NCBI GenBank assembly: GCA_016839585.1
Contig: JAEOTZ010000070.1
Location: forward strand, 1-64,000
Direction: 5' to 3'
DNA: 64,000 nucleotides
Source: Promethearchaeota archaeon
GTDB lineage: Archaea; Asgardarchaeota; Lokiarchaeia; Sigyniarchaeales; SOKP01
Shown: one piece after another, positions 1 to 9,556 of the stretch
Numbering within the stretch: the stretch's first letter is position 1
How the letters are laid out: every line of letters begins with the position of its first letter
Translations under genes and position numbers: made by a program
Notes under the pieces: generated by a model
Database searches by the model: none
Told to the model about the DNA's origin: nothing
What the model saw: only the letters and a program-made list of their open reading frames with translations

Positions 1-414
1 GGATTCAAATGCTTCCTCAAACTCCTTTTCATCCCAGAGGTTGTAAGTTCGTCCCACTAATTTTGTTTGCACATCAAAGCATCGACATGACCCAAATTTT
101 TCTACATATATGTCATGAAGTTGTTTAACGAGAGCATAGGATTTCTTTGACTTATACATATCCTCAAAATCTTTATGTTCTCTTCCAAAAAGGTATCCTA
201 TAACCATGGATGCCCCAATTAATGCCCCACATGACCCATCTCCTGTTAATCCTAGACCATCAGCTAATCCACTTGCTGCTTTGAACACATCTTCATTCCA
301 AATCCCTAATGCTTCAAAAATAGCTGCTATAGCTGTTTGAGCACACCCAGTGAAATTCTTTTCATACTTTTTTCCTAATTCAAAAGCCTTATTTAATATA
401 TCTTTTTCAGACAT
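1..414 (-). CDS. C_GCAxxG_C_C family putative redox protein (3' end outside window)
   Basis: The frame opens with ATG at 414 and runs off the left edge, giving 138 residues without a stop. Conserved cysteines are visible in order: GCAQT (Cys24), GDGSCGAL (Cys62) and a C-R-C pair (Cys110/Cys112). This is the spacing that names the C_GCAxxG_C_C family. Members are small cytosolic proteins presumed to bind a metal or act in redox chemistry; no reaction is established. The gene is divergent from the ferredoxin remnant and MBL hydrolase that follow. The C-terminus is missing, so the total length cannot be judged. Confidence 0.85.
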   Translation of the reverse strand, partial: MSEKDILNKAFELGKKYEKNFTGCAQTAIAAIFEALGIWNEDVFKAASGLADGLGLTGDGSCGALIGASMVIGYLFGREHKDFEDMYKSKKSYALVKQLHDIYVEKFGSCRCFDVQTKLVGRTYNLWDEKEFEEAFES

Positions 415-499
415 TTTATCCACCTAAATTATATTCTATCTTAATTAAGATATACATGAAATTTAATATAAGGTTTTAAATTTTATAGAATAAAAAAAA

Positions 500-652
500 T
501 GTTCAAATTGTGGGGAATGCTCCGATTGGTGTTATTTTGGTGCAAGAACTATAGAAGATGGAAAATTGCATTTTAATTCCATTAGATGCTTTGGATGTGG
601 CATTTGTGTCTCTAAATGTCCTAATAATGCGATTTTTTTACTTAAAAAATAG
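500..652 (+). pseudogene. Start-less 2x[4Fe-4S] ferredoxin fragment
   Basis: In this frame 50 codons encode CSNCGECSDWC and CFGCGICVSKCPNNAI, two [4Fe-4S] cluster motifs, ending at TAG 650-652. An in-frame TAA at 491-493 is followed only by two Lys codons before the first Cys, so there is no ATG, GTG or TTG before the cluster motifs. The N-terminal part of a longer ferredoxin-type protein therefore seems to have been lost. The MBL hydrolase begins 37 bases downstream, which suggests a former two-gene unit. Alternatives are initiation at an unusual codon or a sequencing error upstream. Confidence 0.6.
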
Positions 653-689
653 CAGTAATTTTATAATAAAGAATCATTATTCAAAATAT

Positions 690-1376
690 ATGAATTTAAA
701 ATATTCTTTTCAAATTAGTATTGTATTCGATAATAAGTGTGTAGAAGAAGGATTTTTACCTGGATTTGGATTTTCAGCATTAATTTATGATTTTTCAACG
801 GAAAATTATTTACTTTTTGACACAGGAGGAAATAGCAGGACTTTACTTCATAATATTAACAAGCTAAAGGTTGATATCTCCAGCATTAAAAAAGTTATAA
901 TCTCACATAATCATGGTGATCATGCTGGAGGGCTGGAGGGAATCTATAAATTGAACCCTAATATTGAAATATATGTCCCTTTAGCAAATCTAGCACCATA
1001 TAAAAAAGCATTTTCTGAATCGAAGGTTCATGGTATTTCAGAATTAACCATAATTGGAAAAAATCTATATTCCTCAGGTCAATTTGGACAGCATTCTATA
1101 AAGGAACAGGCTTTATTTTTAAGAACTAAAAATAATGAAATTATAATAACTGTTGGTTGTGCTCATCCAGGGTTAGAGAAATTTATTATAGAAGCACAAA
1201 AATTAGGCAAGATCCTAGCTATAATTGGTGGATTTCATGGTTTTGATAAGTTTTCTTATTTAAATGGGATTAATTTAATTGGTGCCTGTCATTGCACACA
1301 ACACATAAAATCGATTCGTGAACAATTTCCTAACCAATATCAAAGAATATGTGTAGGAAATTCTTTCTCATTTTAA
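690..1376 (+). CDS. Metallo-beta-lactamase-fold hydrolase (COG1237-like)
   Basis: The 228-residue product has the MBL-fold metal site HNHGDHAGG (HxHxDH) near residues 73-81, a following GCAHPG block and a late GGFHG block. This pattern fits the COG1237 subgroup that includes archaeal pterin/RFA-P synthase-related enzymes; the substrate cannot be told from sequence. The frame is open from 558, but codons 558-689 overlap the ferredoxin remnant in another frame and do not resemble the family. ATG 690, just before the first beta strand, is therefore the preferred start. There is no signal peptide, so it is cytosolic. Confidence 0.75.
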   Translation: MNLKYSFQISIVFDNKCVEEGFLPGFGFSALIYDFSTENYLLFDTGGNSRTLLHNINKLKVDISSIKKVIISHNHGDHAGGLEGIYKLNPNIEIYVPLANLAPYKKAFSESKVHGISELTIIGKNLYSSGQFGQHSIKEQALFLRTKNNEIIITVGCAHPGLEKFIIEAQKLGKILAIIGGFHGFDKFSYLNGINLIGACHCTQHIKSIREQFPNQYQRICVGNSFSF

Positions 1377-1535
1377 AATTTATTAAATAATAATTTATTA
1401 TTACTTTTCATAAATCGCAATTTTTTAAGGAAGTTTAATATTTTATTTAAAATTAAATAGTAAAAAGTCTTTTAATTTCTTAATATGATCTATTGATAAT
1501 TCAACTGATAAAATACTATAATAGGTGGATCTGTT

Positions 1536-1979
1536 ATAGCGCCTTTAAGCGAATATCTCTATGAGTTAGGAATAGTGTTTCGAGGTTTTGTGCTTATAAA
1601 TTATATACTCAAAGAGATACATGCTCAAAAAGAAACGGGTGTTGCAAAAGATCTAAGAGGAGCTTTTATATCTGCAATAAATACATTTGCCGAGAGTGCG
1701 TTCAATAATACATCTTTAGAATATTTAGAATCTGGTTCAATTCTTTTTATTTTCAAAATTTCAGAAATTAAATCACGAGATAGTGGATTAAAGGAACCTA
1801 TTATTATGTATGGTTTAGTGGACAAAAAAAAGAAGAATCCAGATAAATTGGTAAAAAAGTTCTTTGAAACTGCAGAACCAATTTTAGAATTATTTAATCA
1901 AAGATATTATAATACAGATTTTACAGAATTAAATCAATTTGGATCTTTTTTAGATGAGATAAAAGCATTTTTCGAATAG
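1536..1979 (+). CDS. Small alpha/beta protein, possibly longin/roadblock-like
   Basis: The first standard start is GTG 1575, giving 134 residues. The frame is open back to 1512, however, and the extra residues (APLSEYLYELGIVFRG) look like real protein. A GGTGG ribosome-binding sequence at 1524-1528 lies seven bases before an ATA codon at 1536, so initiation may be non-standard. The order of predicted strands and helices (two strands, long helix, strand pair around SGSILFIFKISEI, then two helices) resembles the longin/profilin-like modules common in Asgard archaea. No diagnostic motif is present, so the fold call is tentative. The gene is convergent with the propeller gene. Confidence 0.5.
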   Translation: MAPLSEYLYELGIVFRGFVLINYILKEIHAQKETGVAKDLRGAFISAINTFAESAFNNTSLEYLESGSILFIFKISEIKSRDSGLKEPIIMYGLVDKKKKNPDKLVKKFFETAEPILELFNQRYYNTDFTELNQFGSFLDEIKAFFE

Positions 1980-1998
1980 TTTCTACATTATAAAACCC

Positions 1999-3657
1999 TT
2001 ATTTTTTGACTAAACTCCACCCACTTGGTTTTCCTCGTGAATAGGTAATTATTCCTTGCTCTTTCATTGAATCGATTTCCTTATCAACGTCATCTTTGTC
2101 AAATCCTTTCTGAACTATATCCTCGACAAATTTATTTTTAGTAGAAACAACTTTTTTTTGGTTTAAATAATCAATAATAACATTATTTAAAGATGCATCT
2201 GAAGAAGGTTTAGCCGTTGGAACAGCTTCTTCCGAATATATATCAAGGGCATCAACTAATCTTTCTTTATCAGATTTGGTAACTTCTTCAATTACCATAG
2301 GTTTCACAATAACCTTTGGTTCTTCTGCTGGAATTTCAACTTCCTCAGCTTTTTCTGGTTTTTCTTCTCCAGGTAAACTCCAAACTGGATATGTTATTTT
2401 CTCATAGGTGATCATTTTTTGTGTTCTCATAATTTCAAATTCTTCAAGAATCTCACTGCGAGTATATCCTAACTTCATTAATTCTTTAATTAAATCCTGC
2501 AAAAATCCTATATCTTTTAAGATTTTAAATATATATTCTCTTATATTAGTAGGTACTTTTTCTATTTTAACCTCTTCTTCAATCTTCTTCTCTTCACTTA
2601 TTTGCACTTCTGGAATTTGAATTTGTTGAGGAATTTCCAAAATAGGTTTTTGACCCCATTCAAAATCTGTAAGATTTCGTAGAGATCTATCATAACCCCC
2701 AAATACTATATGTTTTACATCTTGTTCCGTCCCCATAAGATAGCAGATATCCTGAATAGATGTTGACACTTTTGTTTTCCATTTTAACTCAATATCTTTA
2801 GAATTCAATGAAGGATTGTGAAAAACTTTTAATGAGCCATCAGCACATCCAGCAATAATTTCCTTGGCATTATCACCGTCTATATCTTCAATTAATAAGG
2901 AAAGTGGACGCCCTTCTTCGATTGGGATCTCTTTTAAGAGTTCACCTTCGCTGTTAAGAACTTTAATGTTAGAATCATCAGTACTCAATATAATTTCATT
3001 AAATCCATCATTTGTAACGTCTCCAACTTGAATATCATTAATCTGGGAATGAAAATCTCTTTGCCAAATAATATCAGGTGTACCTTCCTGAATTTGGATT
3101 AGCTGAACTGAACCATTTTTAGTACCAACTAATAATCCATATATAGGAATTTTATCATCAGGTAATTTTAAATATCCCAAAGTACAAGCCGTTACCCAAG
3201 AATCATAATAGAATACGTATCTTGATTCTTTAGAACTTATTTCATCAAAAATTTTAAGTGTTTTGTCTTCACCTCCAAATATTAAATCTGCTTTACCATT
3301 TCTAGTAAAATCGCCAGCAATACAACAATTCACCTTCCCCTTAGATCTATATCGCATTATCCCTAGTAACTTCTGCTTCTCGACATTTAACTTTAGAACC
3401 ATGAAACTCCCATCTCCTGCCCCAACTAAAATCTCATCACATCCATCTCCATCTAAATCAATAGCATAACTACATCGACACCAACCATCAAATGATCTAT
3501 CATCTACGATATTCATTTTCTCGTCCATAAGATATAATGTCTTATCATGTCCACCAAATACTAAGTAGTTATTATTATGACATTTTAAAATACAGCAAGT
3601 TAAAACCGCTTCAGGACACTCAAACATCCAATTTAGTCGATATCGCTTCCTTATCAT
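1999..3657 (-). CDS. Cytosolic beta-propeller protein with two C-terminal winged-helix-like domains
   Basis: The 552-residue protein has no signal peptide. Residues about 1-340 contain seven or so repeats of the type D-h-D-G-D-G-x-x-E-I-h-x-G with following FGGxDK or GxxDGS turns, as in FG-GAP/WD40-like propellers. Residues about 370-425 (REYIFKILKDIGFLQDLIKEL) form a winged-helix-like unit. A Glu/Pro-rich linker follows, then a second similar unit at about 495-550 (NVIIDYLNQKK...GIITYSRGKPSGW). Propeller plus wHTH suggests a scaffold that gathers partners rather than an enzyme. It lies 153 bases downstream of the DUF11-like gene on the same strand. The exact function is unknown. Confidence 0.7.
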   Translation of the reverse strand: MIRKRYRLNWMFECPEAVLTCCILKCHNNNYLVFGGHDKTLYLMDEKMNIVDDRSFDGWCRCSYAIDLDGDGCDEILVGAGDGSFMVLKLNVEKQKLLGIMRYRSKGKVNCCIAGDFTRNGKADLIFGGEDKTLKIFDEISSKESRYVFYYDSWVTACTLGYLKLPDDKIPIYGLLVGTKNGSVQLIQIQEGTPDIIWQRDFHSQINDIQVGDVTNDGFNEIILSTDDSNIKVLNSEGELLKEIPIEEGRPLSLLIEDIDGDNAKEIIAGCADGSLKVFHNPSLNSKDIELKWKTKVSTSIQDICYLMGTEQDVKHIVFGGYDRSLRNLTDFEWGQKPILEIPQQIQIPEVQISEEKKIEEEVKIEKVPTNIREYIFKILKDIGFLQDLIKELMKLGYTRSEILEEFEIMRTQKMITYEKITYPVWSLPGEEKPEKAEEVEIPAEEPKVIVKPMVIEEVTKSDKERLVDALDIYSEEAVPTAKPSSDASLNNVIIDYLNQKKVVSTKNKFVEDIVQKGFDKDDVDKEIDSMKEQGIITYSRGKPSGWSLVKK

Positions 3658-3810
3658 GATATCTTAAAATTCCTTTAAATTTTGGAATCTTTTTATAATA
3701 TTTAAAATAAATAAATTTTCTATGTTCTTTTAATTTTTATTCCTAAATTTATTTAACCCTTATGTCAATATAAAAATAAAAAAAATAAAAAATAATTATA
3801 TTTAATTTTA

Positions 3811-5961
3811 TTAGAAAGCTATTTGTGCATCCGATGGACTATATGCACCAGTACCAGTAATTTCATATGTGATTTCTAATCGGTCTCCAACTTCTAAGGT
3901 ATCTATTTCCCACTTTAATGTGTCAGCTCCAACCTCGTCGGTGATTTCTGGGGTCATAGAATATGTACCATACTCGAATTTGTCAGGAACTTTATCTAAA
4001 AGCTTCAAGTTATAAAGCCGTGATTCTCCTATATTTTCAAGTGTTAAAATAATTCTATAATTTCCCAACGCCCCGACAGGAACAACTTCTTTTCCAACAC
4101 GGAACTTCCTTCTGATGTGCAATGCTTCTATTGTTGGAACCTCAGGCTTGAATTCTAACTCCTGGCTTACTGGAAAGGTATTAGCACGGTAGAACATTTC
4201 TGATTCAAATGTAGAACCTTTTGCAGGATTGACACAATGGACGGGATATTCAAATTCAATAGTAGAATCTGGTTCAAACATCCCAGTACTACTATCTTTC
4301 AGATCCATCAGAGAGATAGTAAATACATTAGCTTCAACACTTACAGCTGCGGGAGCTAACTCTACTTCATCTCCATCCCATAACATTTTTATTTCACTAG
4401 CTTTAGGAGGTTGGTATTCATCTGAGAAGTATTGTTGTACAATTTTTAGTTCATTTAGAGGAGCAGAACCATTATTAGCCATCTTAAGGGTAGTGACGAT
4501 ATCTTGCGCCTTATAAGTTGGAGTTTCAGTTTTATCATATTTCATTTCTCCAGTGATACTAGCTATTTCTAAGATCACATCAGATATCGCTGTTGAACCA
4601 TTTACTATTGTTCGGAAATCAGGCATTACTCTAAATTCCAGCTTTTTTCTGAAAGAAGGATAATCATCGCTTTCATATTGCCATTTCTTTGAGTGCCATT
4701 GAGCTCCAGCAGGTAGCATAGGAACATCATCAGGATCAATATCTACGAATTTTGTAGATTTATCCTCAGGAGAATATACATCGGCATTAAAAAGCTGAAT
4801 TATAAATTCCGAAGAATTATCAAAAACAAGCTTACAATCCCATACTCCTGGTTCTTCATCCCTTTCAACTGTATCAACATAGAATTTGTTTCGTGTATAA
4901 GCATCAAATTTATCTATATCTAGACCCTCGGCAAATGAAGAAGCTGCTTGATAAGTAACCTCAATAGGTCCCGTTCTTCTTTTGGTAATATCAGTTACAA
5001 AGATAGAACATGTAAATTTTAATAAGGCAGTTCTTTCAGGTGGTAATATATCAATTGTCCAGATAATTTTATTACCTTCAATATCAGCCCTTCCTACGGA
5101 TGTATCTCGAACTACTGGATTAGTAAAATCGTCGGAAATAGTTTTAACAACTTTGATATTACCAACATTTTTATCAAATTCGCTTCTAACAGCAATAGCA
5201 AATGTTACTGTATTTTCTTTATCAATGGAAATACCATAAGTTTCTAATCCAGATTCGGCAGAAGTACCTCCATCCTCCCATGTTTCACCTTCATCCTCTT
5301 CTTCCTCCTCTTCCTCTTCATATTCAGTAGCCTTTACTACTTTTGGTTTGCTTGCCATCTTTGAAGGTTTACTTGTTACCTCTTTTAATTTCAAAAGGTT
5401 ATTCTCAATATCATGTATGGTTAATACATCATCGGCATTAGTTAATGTACTGATGTATTCTTTTACTAATAAAAGGTTTTTAACCTCTCCAGTTAATTGA
5501 AAATCACGAGAGTCAATATTTTCAGGAGGATCTGTACTTAATTCTCTAATTGAAATATCTTTTGATTTTAAGTTAGTACTTCCAATATTTTTAAGCGATA
5601 AATCTATATCCCAAATACGATCAGTCTTCGAAGGATTCTCGATATTTAGTTTTCCAGCAAAACTTATGGATTCAAGATTTCCGTCATGGTCTTGTTTTAC
5701 ATCTACTTCTTCAATTATCTTCACTTGAGCTAATAATCCTTCTCGATTTCTATCTTTTAAGATAATTGATCCTTCAAGTTCTCCTGTGTCTTTATCATAA
5801 GTTTCTATAACCGGTGTAGATGTATCTCTATCAATTAATTTTACACGCCCTTCATCCAAATCAGTTCTTTTTAATGCTTCAGCAACTAATTCTTCTCCAG
5901 CTTCCTCAGCACCCCAGCCCATTCGGCGTTCAGTTTTCTTTTTTTTATCTTTTTTTCCCAT
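3811..5961 (-). CDS. Large intracellular DUF11/CARDB-like repeat protein
   Basis: The 716-residue protein starts MGKKDKKKK and lacks a signal peptide or membrane segment. A charged N-terminal region to about residue 190 is followed by a Glu-rich linker at about 211-226. Four or five immunoglobulin-like beta repeats follow; the last (VGALGNYRIILTLENIGESRLYNLKLLDKVP, cut here into family-typical blocks such as ENIGES and LKLLDKVP) matches the DUF11 conserved-repeat pattern. DUF11 domains are usually on surface proteins, so an apparently cytosolic, basic-tailed version is odd. The protein may be a scaffold; no catalytic motif is visible. Confidence 0.6.
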   Translation of the reverse strand: MGKKDKKKKTERRMGWGAEEAGEELVAEALKRTDLDEGRVKLIDRDTSTPVIETYDKDTGELEGSIILKDRNREGLLAQVKIIEEVDVKQDHDGNLESISFAGKLNIENPSKTDRIWDIDLSLKNIGSTNLKSKDISIRELSTDPPENIDSRDFQLTGEVKNLLLVKEYISTLTNADDVLTIHDIENNLLKLKEVTSKPSKMASKPKVVKATEYEEEEEEEEDEGETWEDGGTSAESGLETYGISIDKENTVTFAIAVRSEFDKNVGNIKVVKTISDDFTNPVVRDTSVGRADIEGNKIIWTIDILPPERTALLKFTCSIFVTDITKRRTGPIEVTYQAASSFAEGLDIDKFDAYTRNKFYVDTVERDEEPGVWDCKLVFDNSSEFIIQLFNADVYSPEDKSTKFVDIDPDDVPMLPAGAQWHSKKWQYESDDYPSFRKKLEFRVMPDFRTIVNGSTAISDVILEIASITGEMKYDKTETPTYKAQDIVTTLKMANNGSAPLNELKIVQQYFSDEYQPPKASEIKMLWDGDEVELAPAAVSVEANVFTISLMDLKDSSTGMFEPDSTIEFEYPVHCVNPAKGSTFESEMFYRANTFPVSQELEFKPEVPTIEALHIRRKFRVGKEVVPVGALGNYRIILTLENIGESRLYNLKLLDKVPDKFEYGTYSMTPEITDEVGADTLKWEIDTLEVGDRLEITYEITGTGAYSPSDAQIAF

Positions 5962-6157
5962 TATTTCTTACCAAATTATATATTTTTTTATAAATTAAGA
6001 TTTATTTATGGATTAATAAACATTAATCGATAAAATAATTTAACCCACAATCTTTAAAAAATTTTTACTTACAATGTAGTTATTAAGAAATAGAATTTTT
6101 TTTAATTAGTATTAAAAACTAGAATTTTCTCAGTAAGCTCTTTCTTTAAGCTTAAAG

Positions 6158-6370
6158 TTAAAAGAATTTTTTATCAAATTCATCTGGTTTGCTAGGAAGG
6201 ATATTGGGTTCAATAGATTTATGACCACACATTGGACAAACAGTTATTTTCTTTTTTGTTTTTGGATCATATGGTTTGAAGCTAAAACCACAAACGGGGC
6301 ATACTTTTATTAAATTATTAGCAAATCCTTTTATTTTTAAATTGTTATTATTTTTCTTCATGATTTTCAA
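6158..6370 (-). CDS. Small zinc-ribbon protein
   Basis: The 70-residue product has two CPxCG knuckles, CPVCGFSF and CPMCGHKS, separated by 16 residues. This is the usual four-cysteine zinc ribbon; the N-terminus is basic. Similar short ribbons occur in archaea as RNA- or DNA-binding or adaptor proteins, and nothing here decides between these. It lies just upstream of the DUF11-like gene and downstream of glycerate kinase on the same strand. Confidence 0.6.
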   Translation of the reverse strand: MKIMKKNNNNLKIKGFANNLIKVCPVCGFSFKPYDPKTKKKITVCPMCGHKSIEPNILPSKPDEFDKKFF

Positions 6371-6386
6371 TTAGATCAAGATACCA

Positions 6387-7817
6387 TTAACTATTTATTT
6401 TTTTGCAAATTAGAATGAGTATTAAATCATTTACATTACAACCTGTTTGTCCTGTAATTAATTCACTTTGTAAAATTTTGAAAAAAGAATTAGAGTCATT
6501 TGATTTTAAGTATTTTTTAGGGTTAATATTTCTCTCAATCATTTGATTTACTACAAAATTATCAACTAAAGCGCCCATTGCTTTGCTATTACCCTCGATA
6601 CCATCAAGGTTTACAGCCACAATTAAGAAATTGTAATAAACATCTTGACTTTTAATATTTTCAAGAAAACTAAGCAACATTTCTTGATTTCTCCCCCCAA
6701 CACCATCTCCTTTAATTGTCACTGTTAATTCACCCGTTCCAATCAAAGCAATTTTTGAGATTTTTTCATTTTCTAATTTTACGTTAATTTTTTTGGACAT
6801 TATATTAAAAAGCAATGATCCAAATTCATTTGCTTCTCCCGTAATTTCTTTAGAAAAATATTCTACCGTAAAAGATTGCTCTCTTAAATAAGAATTAATT
6901 TCTTCGGCAGCAAATATTACGCTTCCTATTAAATAATTATGTACATTATTAAAACAGGCATCATTAGGTTTTGGAGTTTCTAATTCTACATTAAGCACGG
7001 CATACTCTAGATGCTTTAGAACAGAGTCTGGAACCTTGTTATAAATTTTATATTTTTTTAAAATATCAATTGCATCTTTGTATTTAGTTAGATCTGGCAC
7101 AGAGGGTCCAGAAGCAATAGAATCTAATTTATCTCCTACTACATCAGAAATAATTAAAGAAATTAACGTTGCCCCGCTTGAATAATATAATTTCTTTGCC
7201 AAATTACCCCCTTTAAAATCTGACAAATGTTTTCGAATAGTATTTATCTCATGAATAGACGCACCAGATGCTAAAAGGAGTGAATTAATTTCTTGTAAAT
7301 CTTTAAGTGTAATACCTTTTTTTGGTAGAGGTAATAATGTAGAACCACCACCAGATATGAGACAGAAAATTATATCTTTTTGAGAGGTATTTTCAATTAT
7401 TTCCATCATTTGTTTAGTTCCAATTAGTCCATTTAGATTAGGAATAGGATGTGATGCATAGTTAATTTTGATTTTTCTAGATAATATAGATTGGTCTATA
7501 TTTAAGCCTTCGGGAATGTTTATGATTCCTTCATAGTTAATATTGGAATCTACTAAGATATTTTCCAATGAAAATGCCATATCAGCAGTAGCTTTTCCGC
7601 CCCCTATTATGTATACTTTGTCAAAATCATTTAGATTATATTCATCATTCATGATGGATAATTTGTTATTAAAAATTTTGATTGCTTTTTGAATTAACTC
7701 TTTTGGTTGTACAGATTTTAAAGCTACCTCAATTGAATTTATCCCAATTTGCCTTAAATATAATTGATCTTCGTTTAATTGCTCGATAAAGAGTTGGGAG
7801 GTATTTTTGATATACAT
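6387..7817 (-). CDS. Glycerate 2-kinase, DUF4147/MOFRL family
   Basis: The 476-residue protein matches the class of kinases that phosphorylate D-glycerate to 2-phosphoglycerate with ATP. Visible family blocks are IIGGGKATADMAF (near 70), CLISGGGSTLLPLP (near 152), INTIRKHLSDFKGGNLA, ISDVVGDKLDSIASGPSVPD, and the C-terminal MOFRL region with GTGELTVTIKGDGVGGRNQE, LDGIEGNS and LITGQTGCNVNDL. Length is normal. It is divergent from lpdA across a 244-base intergenic region. Product and fold are secure; the pathway (glycerate feeding into glycolysis/gluconeogenesis) is inferred from the family. Confidence 0.9.
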   Translation of the reverse strand: MYIKNTSQLFIEQLNEDQLYLRQIGINSIEVALKSVQPKELIQKAIKIFNNKLSIMNDEYNLNDFDKVYIIGGGKATADMAFSLENILVDSNINYEGIINIPEGLNIDQSILSRKIKINYASHPIPNLNGLIGTKQMMEIIENTSQKDIIFCLISGGGSTLLPLPKKGITLKDLQEINSLLLASGASIHEINTIRKHLSDFKGGNLAKKLYYSSGATLISLIISDVVGDKLDSIASGPSVPDLTKYKDAIDILKKYKIYNKVPDSVLKHLEYAVLNVELETPKPNDACFNNVHNYLIGSVIFAAEEINSYLREQSFTVEYFSKEITGEANEFGSLLFNIMSKKINVKLENEKISKIALIGTGELTVTIKGDGVGGRNQEMLLSFLENIKSQDVYYNFLIVAVNLDGIEGNSKAMGALVDNFVVNQMIERNINPKKYLKSNDSNSFFKILQSELITGQTGCNVNDLILILICKKINS

Positions 7818-8030
7818 AAAATTTCAACTATATTTAATATACTTATCTTAGTTTTAATTAATGATTTTTATCAACTATTAATGAAGACGATCGTTGTTTT
7901 TCTTACTTTTAATGTAATTAATCAAATACCTTACTTTATTTACTAATTTTGATCTTTTTCAATAAAAAGGATTGTTTAAATAAACTTAATATTTACTGAT
8001 TTATTTAATTACTCAATAAAATAAATAATT

Positions 8031-8047
8031 ACGTGTATAATACACGT
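8031..8047. promoter_or_regulatory. Perfect palindrome before lpdA, operator candidate
   Basis: ACGTGTAT and ATACACGT form perfect 8-base arms around one central A, ending 14 bases before the lpdA ATG at 8062. An AT-rich stretch (TTATTTAA near 8000) could be the TATA element. The position between promoter and start suits a repressor site or an RNA hairpin. No second copy was noticed in the window. Confidence 0.5.
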
Positions 8048-8061
8048 CTTTTTTGAGAAAA

Positions 8062-9549
8062 ATGACTGAACAACAATATGATATAGCAATCATAGGAGCA
8101 GGTCCAGGAGGTTATCATGCTGCTGTAAGAGCCGCTCAATATGGAGCTAAAGTTGCTTTAATTGAGAAGAAGTATATTGGAGGGACATGTTTAAATAGGG
8201 GATGCATTCCAACAAAAGCTTTATATGCTTCAGCCCATATGATTGAAAAGGTGGAAGAGGCTGGAGAGTTTGGTGTAGAAATCACTGATTTTAAGGTCGA
8301 TTTTGCTAAAGCTGTAGATAGAAAAAATAAAATTGTACAAGAATTAGTCGAGGGTATCGCTGCGTTAGAAAATGCATGGAAGAACGATATATTCATCGGG
8401 TATGGTAAAATAAATGGAGGTATTCCTGAAACTGGATTTGAAATATCAATTCAAAGTGAAGATAATAGACTTATAAATGCCAAAAGAATTATCATAGCTA
8501 CTGGATCATCACCAGCATTAATTCCTGCATTTAATATTGATCATGAAAGAATATTAACCAGTGATGATATATTAGATCCAAATTTTAAAACAATTCCTAA
8601 AAAATTATTGATAATTGGAGCTGGTGTTATTGGATGTGAATTTGCTAATATATTTAATGCTTTTGGAAGTAAGGTAATTCTGTTAGAATACCTTCCCTCA
8701 CCAATCGCAACCGAAGAACCTATGATAGTTAAACAATTACAAAAGAAATTTCAATCACTGGGGATCGAAATAAATGTTTCACAGAATGTGTTATCTGTTG
8801 AAAATACTGGCTCCGGGGTGAAGGCTACTACTTGCTCTGCTTCTATTCCAAGAGATCAAGTTGATAGTGCTGAAAAATTTACTTTTGAAGCTGATCTCTG
8901 CTTAGTATCAATAGGTAGAGCTAAAGAGTCAAAAAATATTGGATTAGAGGAAATGGGGATTAAATCTGATAGAGGAGCAATCAAAGTTAATCCTAAAACT
9001 TTAAAAACTGATGCAGAAGGGATATATGCAATTGGGGATGTTACTGGCGGACTTATGCTCGCACATGTAGCATATCATGAGGCAGATGTAGCAGTAGCAA
9101 ATGCATTAGCAAGTATAGGTGGATTTCCAGTTCATGAAAAGACTCCTGATTATAATATAGTTCCTGCAACCATTTTTACTTCACCCAATATAGGATCTGT
9201 CGGACTGAGAAGGAAAGTAGCAAAAGATCAAGGCATTGATGTTTTAATGGGACAATTCCCGTATCAATCTCTTGGTAAAGCTAAGTGTATGGGAAAGGCG
9301 GAAGAAATTGGTTTCTTAATGATATTAGCAGAAAAGCAAACTCATAAAATCATTGGTGCATCTTGTATAGGTGTTGAAGCATCTGAATTAATCGCGGAAA
9401 TTGCCTTAGCAATGCAGCATGGGTTAACAGTTCATGATATCGGTGAAACAATCCATAGTCATCCTACTATTTCTGAGATGGTTTTGGAGGCAGCAGAAGC
9501 GGTTGTTGGTATGGCAATACACAAAAAAGGGCGACCTATTTTCCATTGA
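8062..9549 (+). CDS. lpdA: Dihydrolipoyl dehydrogenase
   Basis: This is a 495-residue flavoprotein disulfide reductase. It shows the FAD motif GAGPGGYHAA, the redox-active disulfide GGTCLNRGCIPTK, the NAD-binding GAGVIGCEFANIF, the second FAD motif AIGDVTGG, and the C-terminal catalytic dyad HSHPTISE. The frame is open from TTG 8053, but ATG 8062 begins the canonical MTEQQYDIAIIG. It would serve 2-oxoacid dehydrogenase or glycine-cleavage lipoyl proteins, none of which is encoded here. Codons 9328-9416 recur exactly at 33057-33145 in a gene fragment. Confidence 0.95.
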   Translation: MTEQQYDIAIIGAGPGGYHAAVRAAQYGAKVALIEKKYIGGTCLNRGCIPTKALYASAHMIEKVEEAGEFGVEITDFKVDFAKAVDRKNKIVQELVEGIAALENAWKNDIFIGYGKINGGIPETGFEISIQSEDNRLINAKRIIIATGSSPALIPAFNIDHERILTSDDILDPNFKTIPKKLLIIGAGVIGCEFANIFNAFGSKVILLEYLPSPIATEEPMIVKQLQKKFQSLGIEINVSQNVLSVENTGSGVKATTCSASIPRDQVDSAEKFTFEADLCLVSIGRAKESKNIGLEEMGIKSDRGAIKVNPKTLKTDAEGIYAIGDVTGGLMLAHVAYHEADVAVANALASIGGFPVHEKTPDYNIVPATIFTSPNIGSVGLRRKVAKDQGIDVLMGQFPYQSLGKAKCMGKAEEIGFLMILAEKQTHKIIGASCIGVEASELIAEIALAMQHGLTVHDIGETIHSHPTISEMVLEAAEAVVGMAIHKKGRPIFH

Positions 9550-9556
9550 GATTCTA

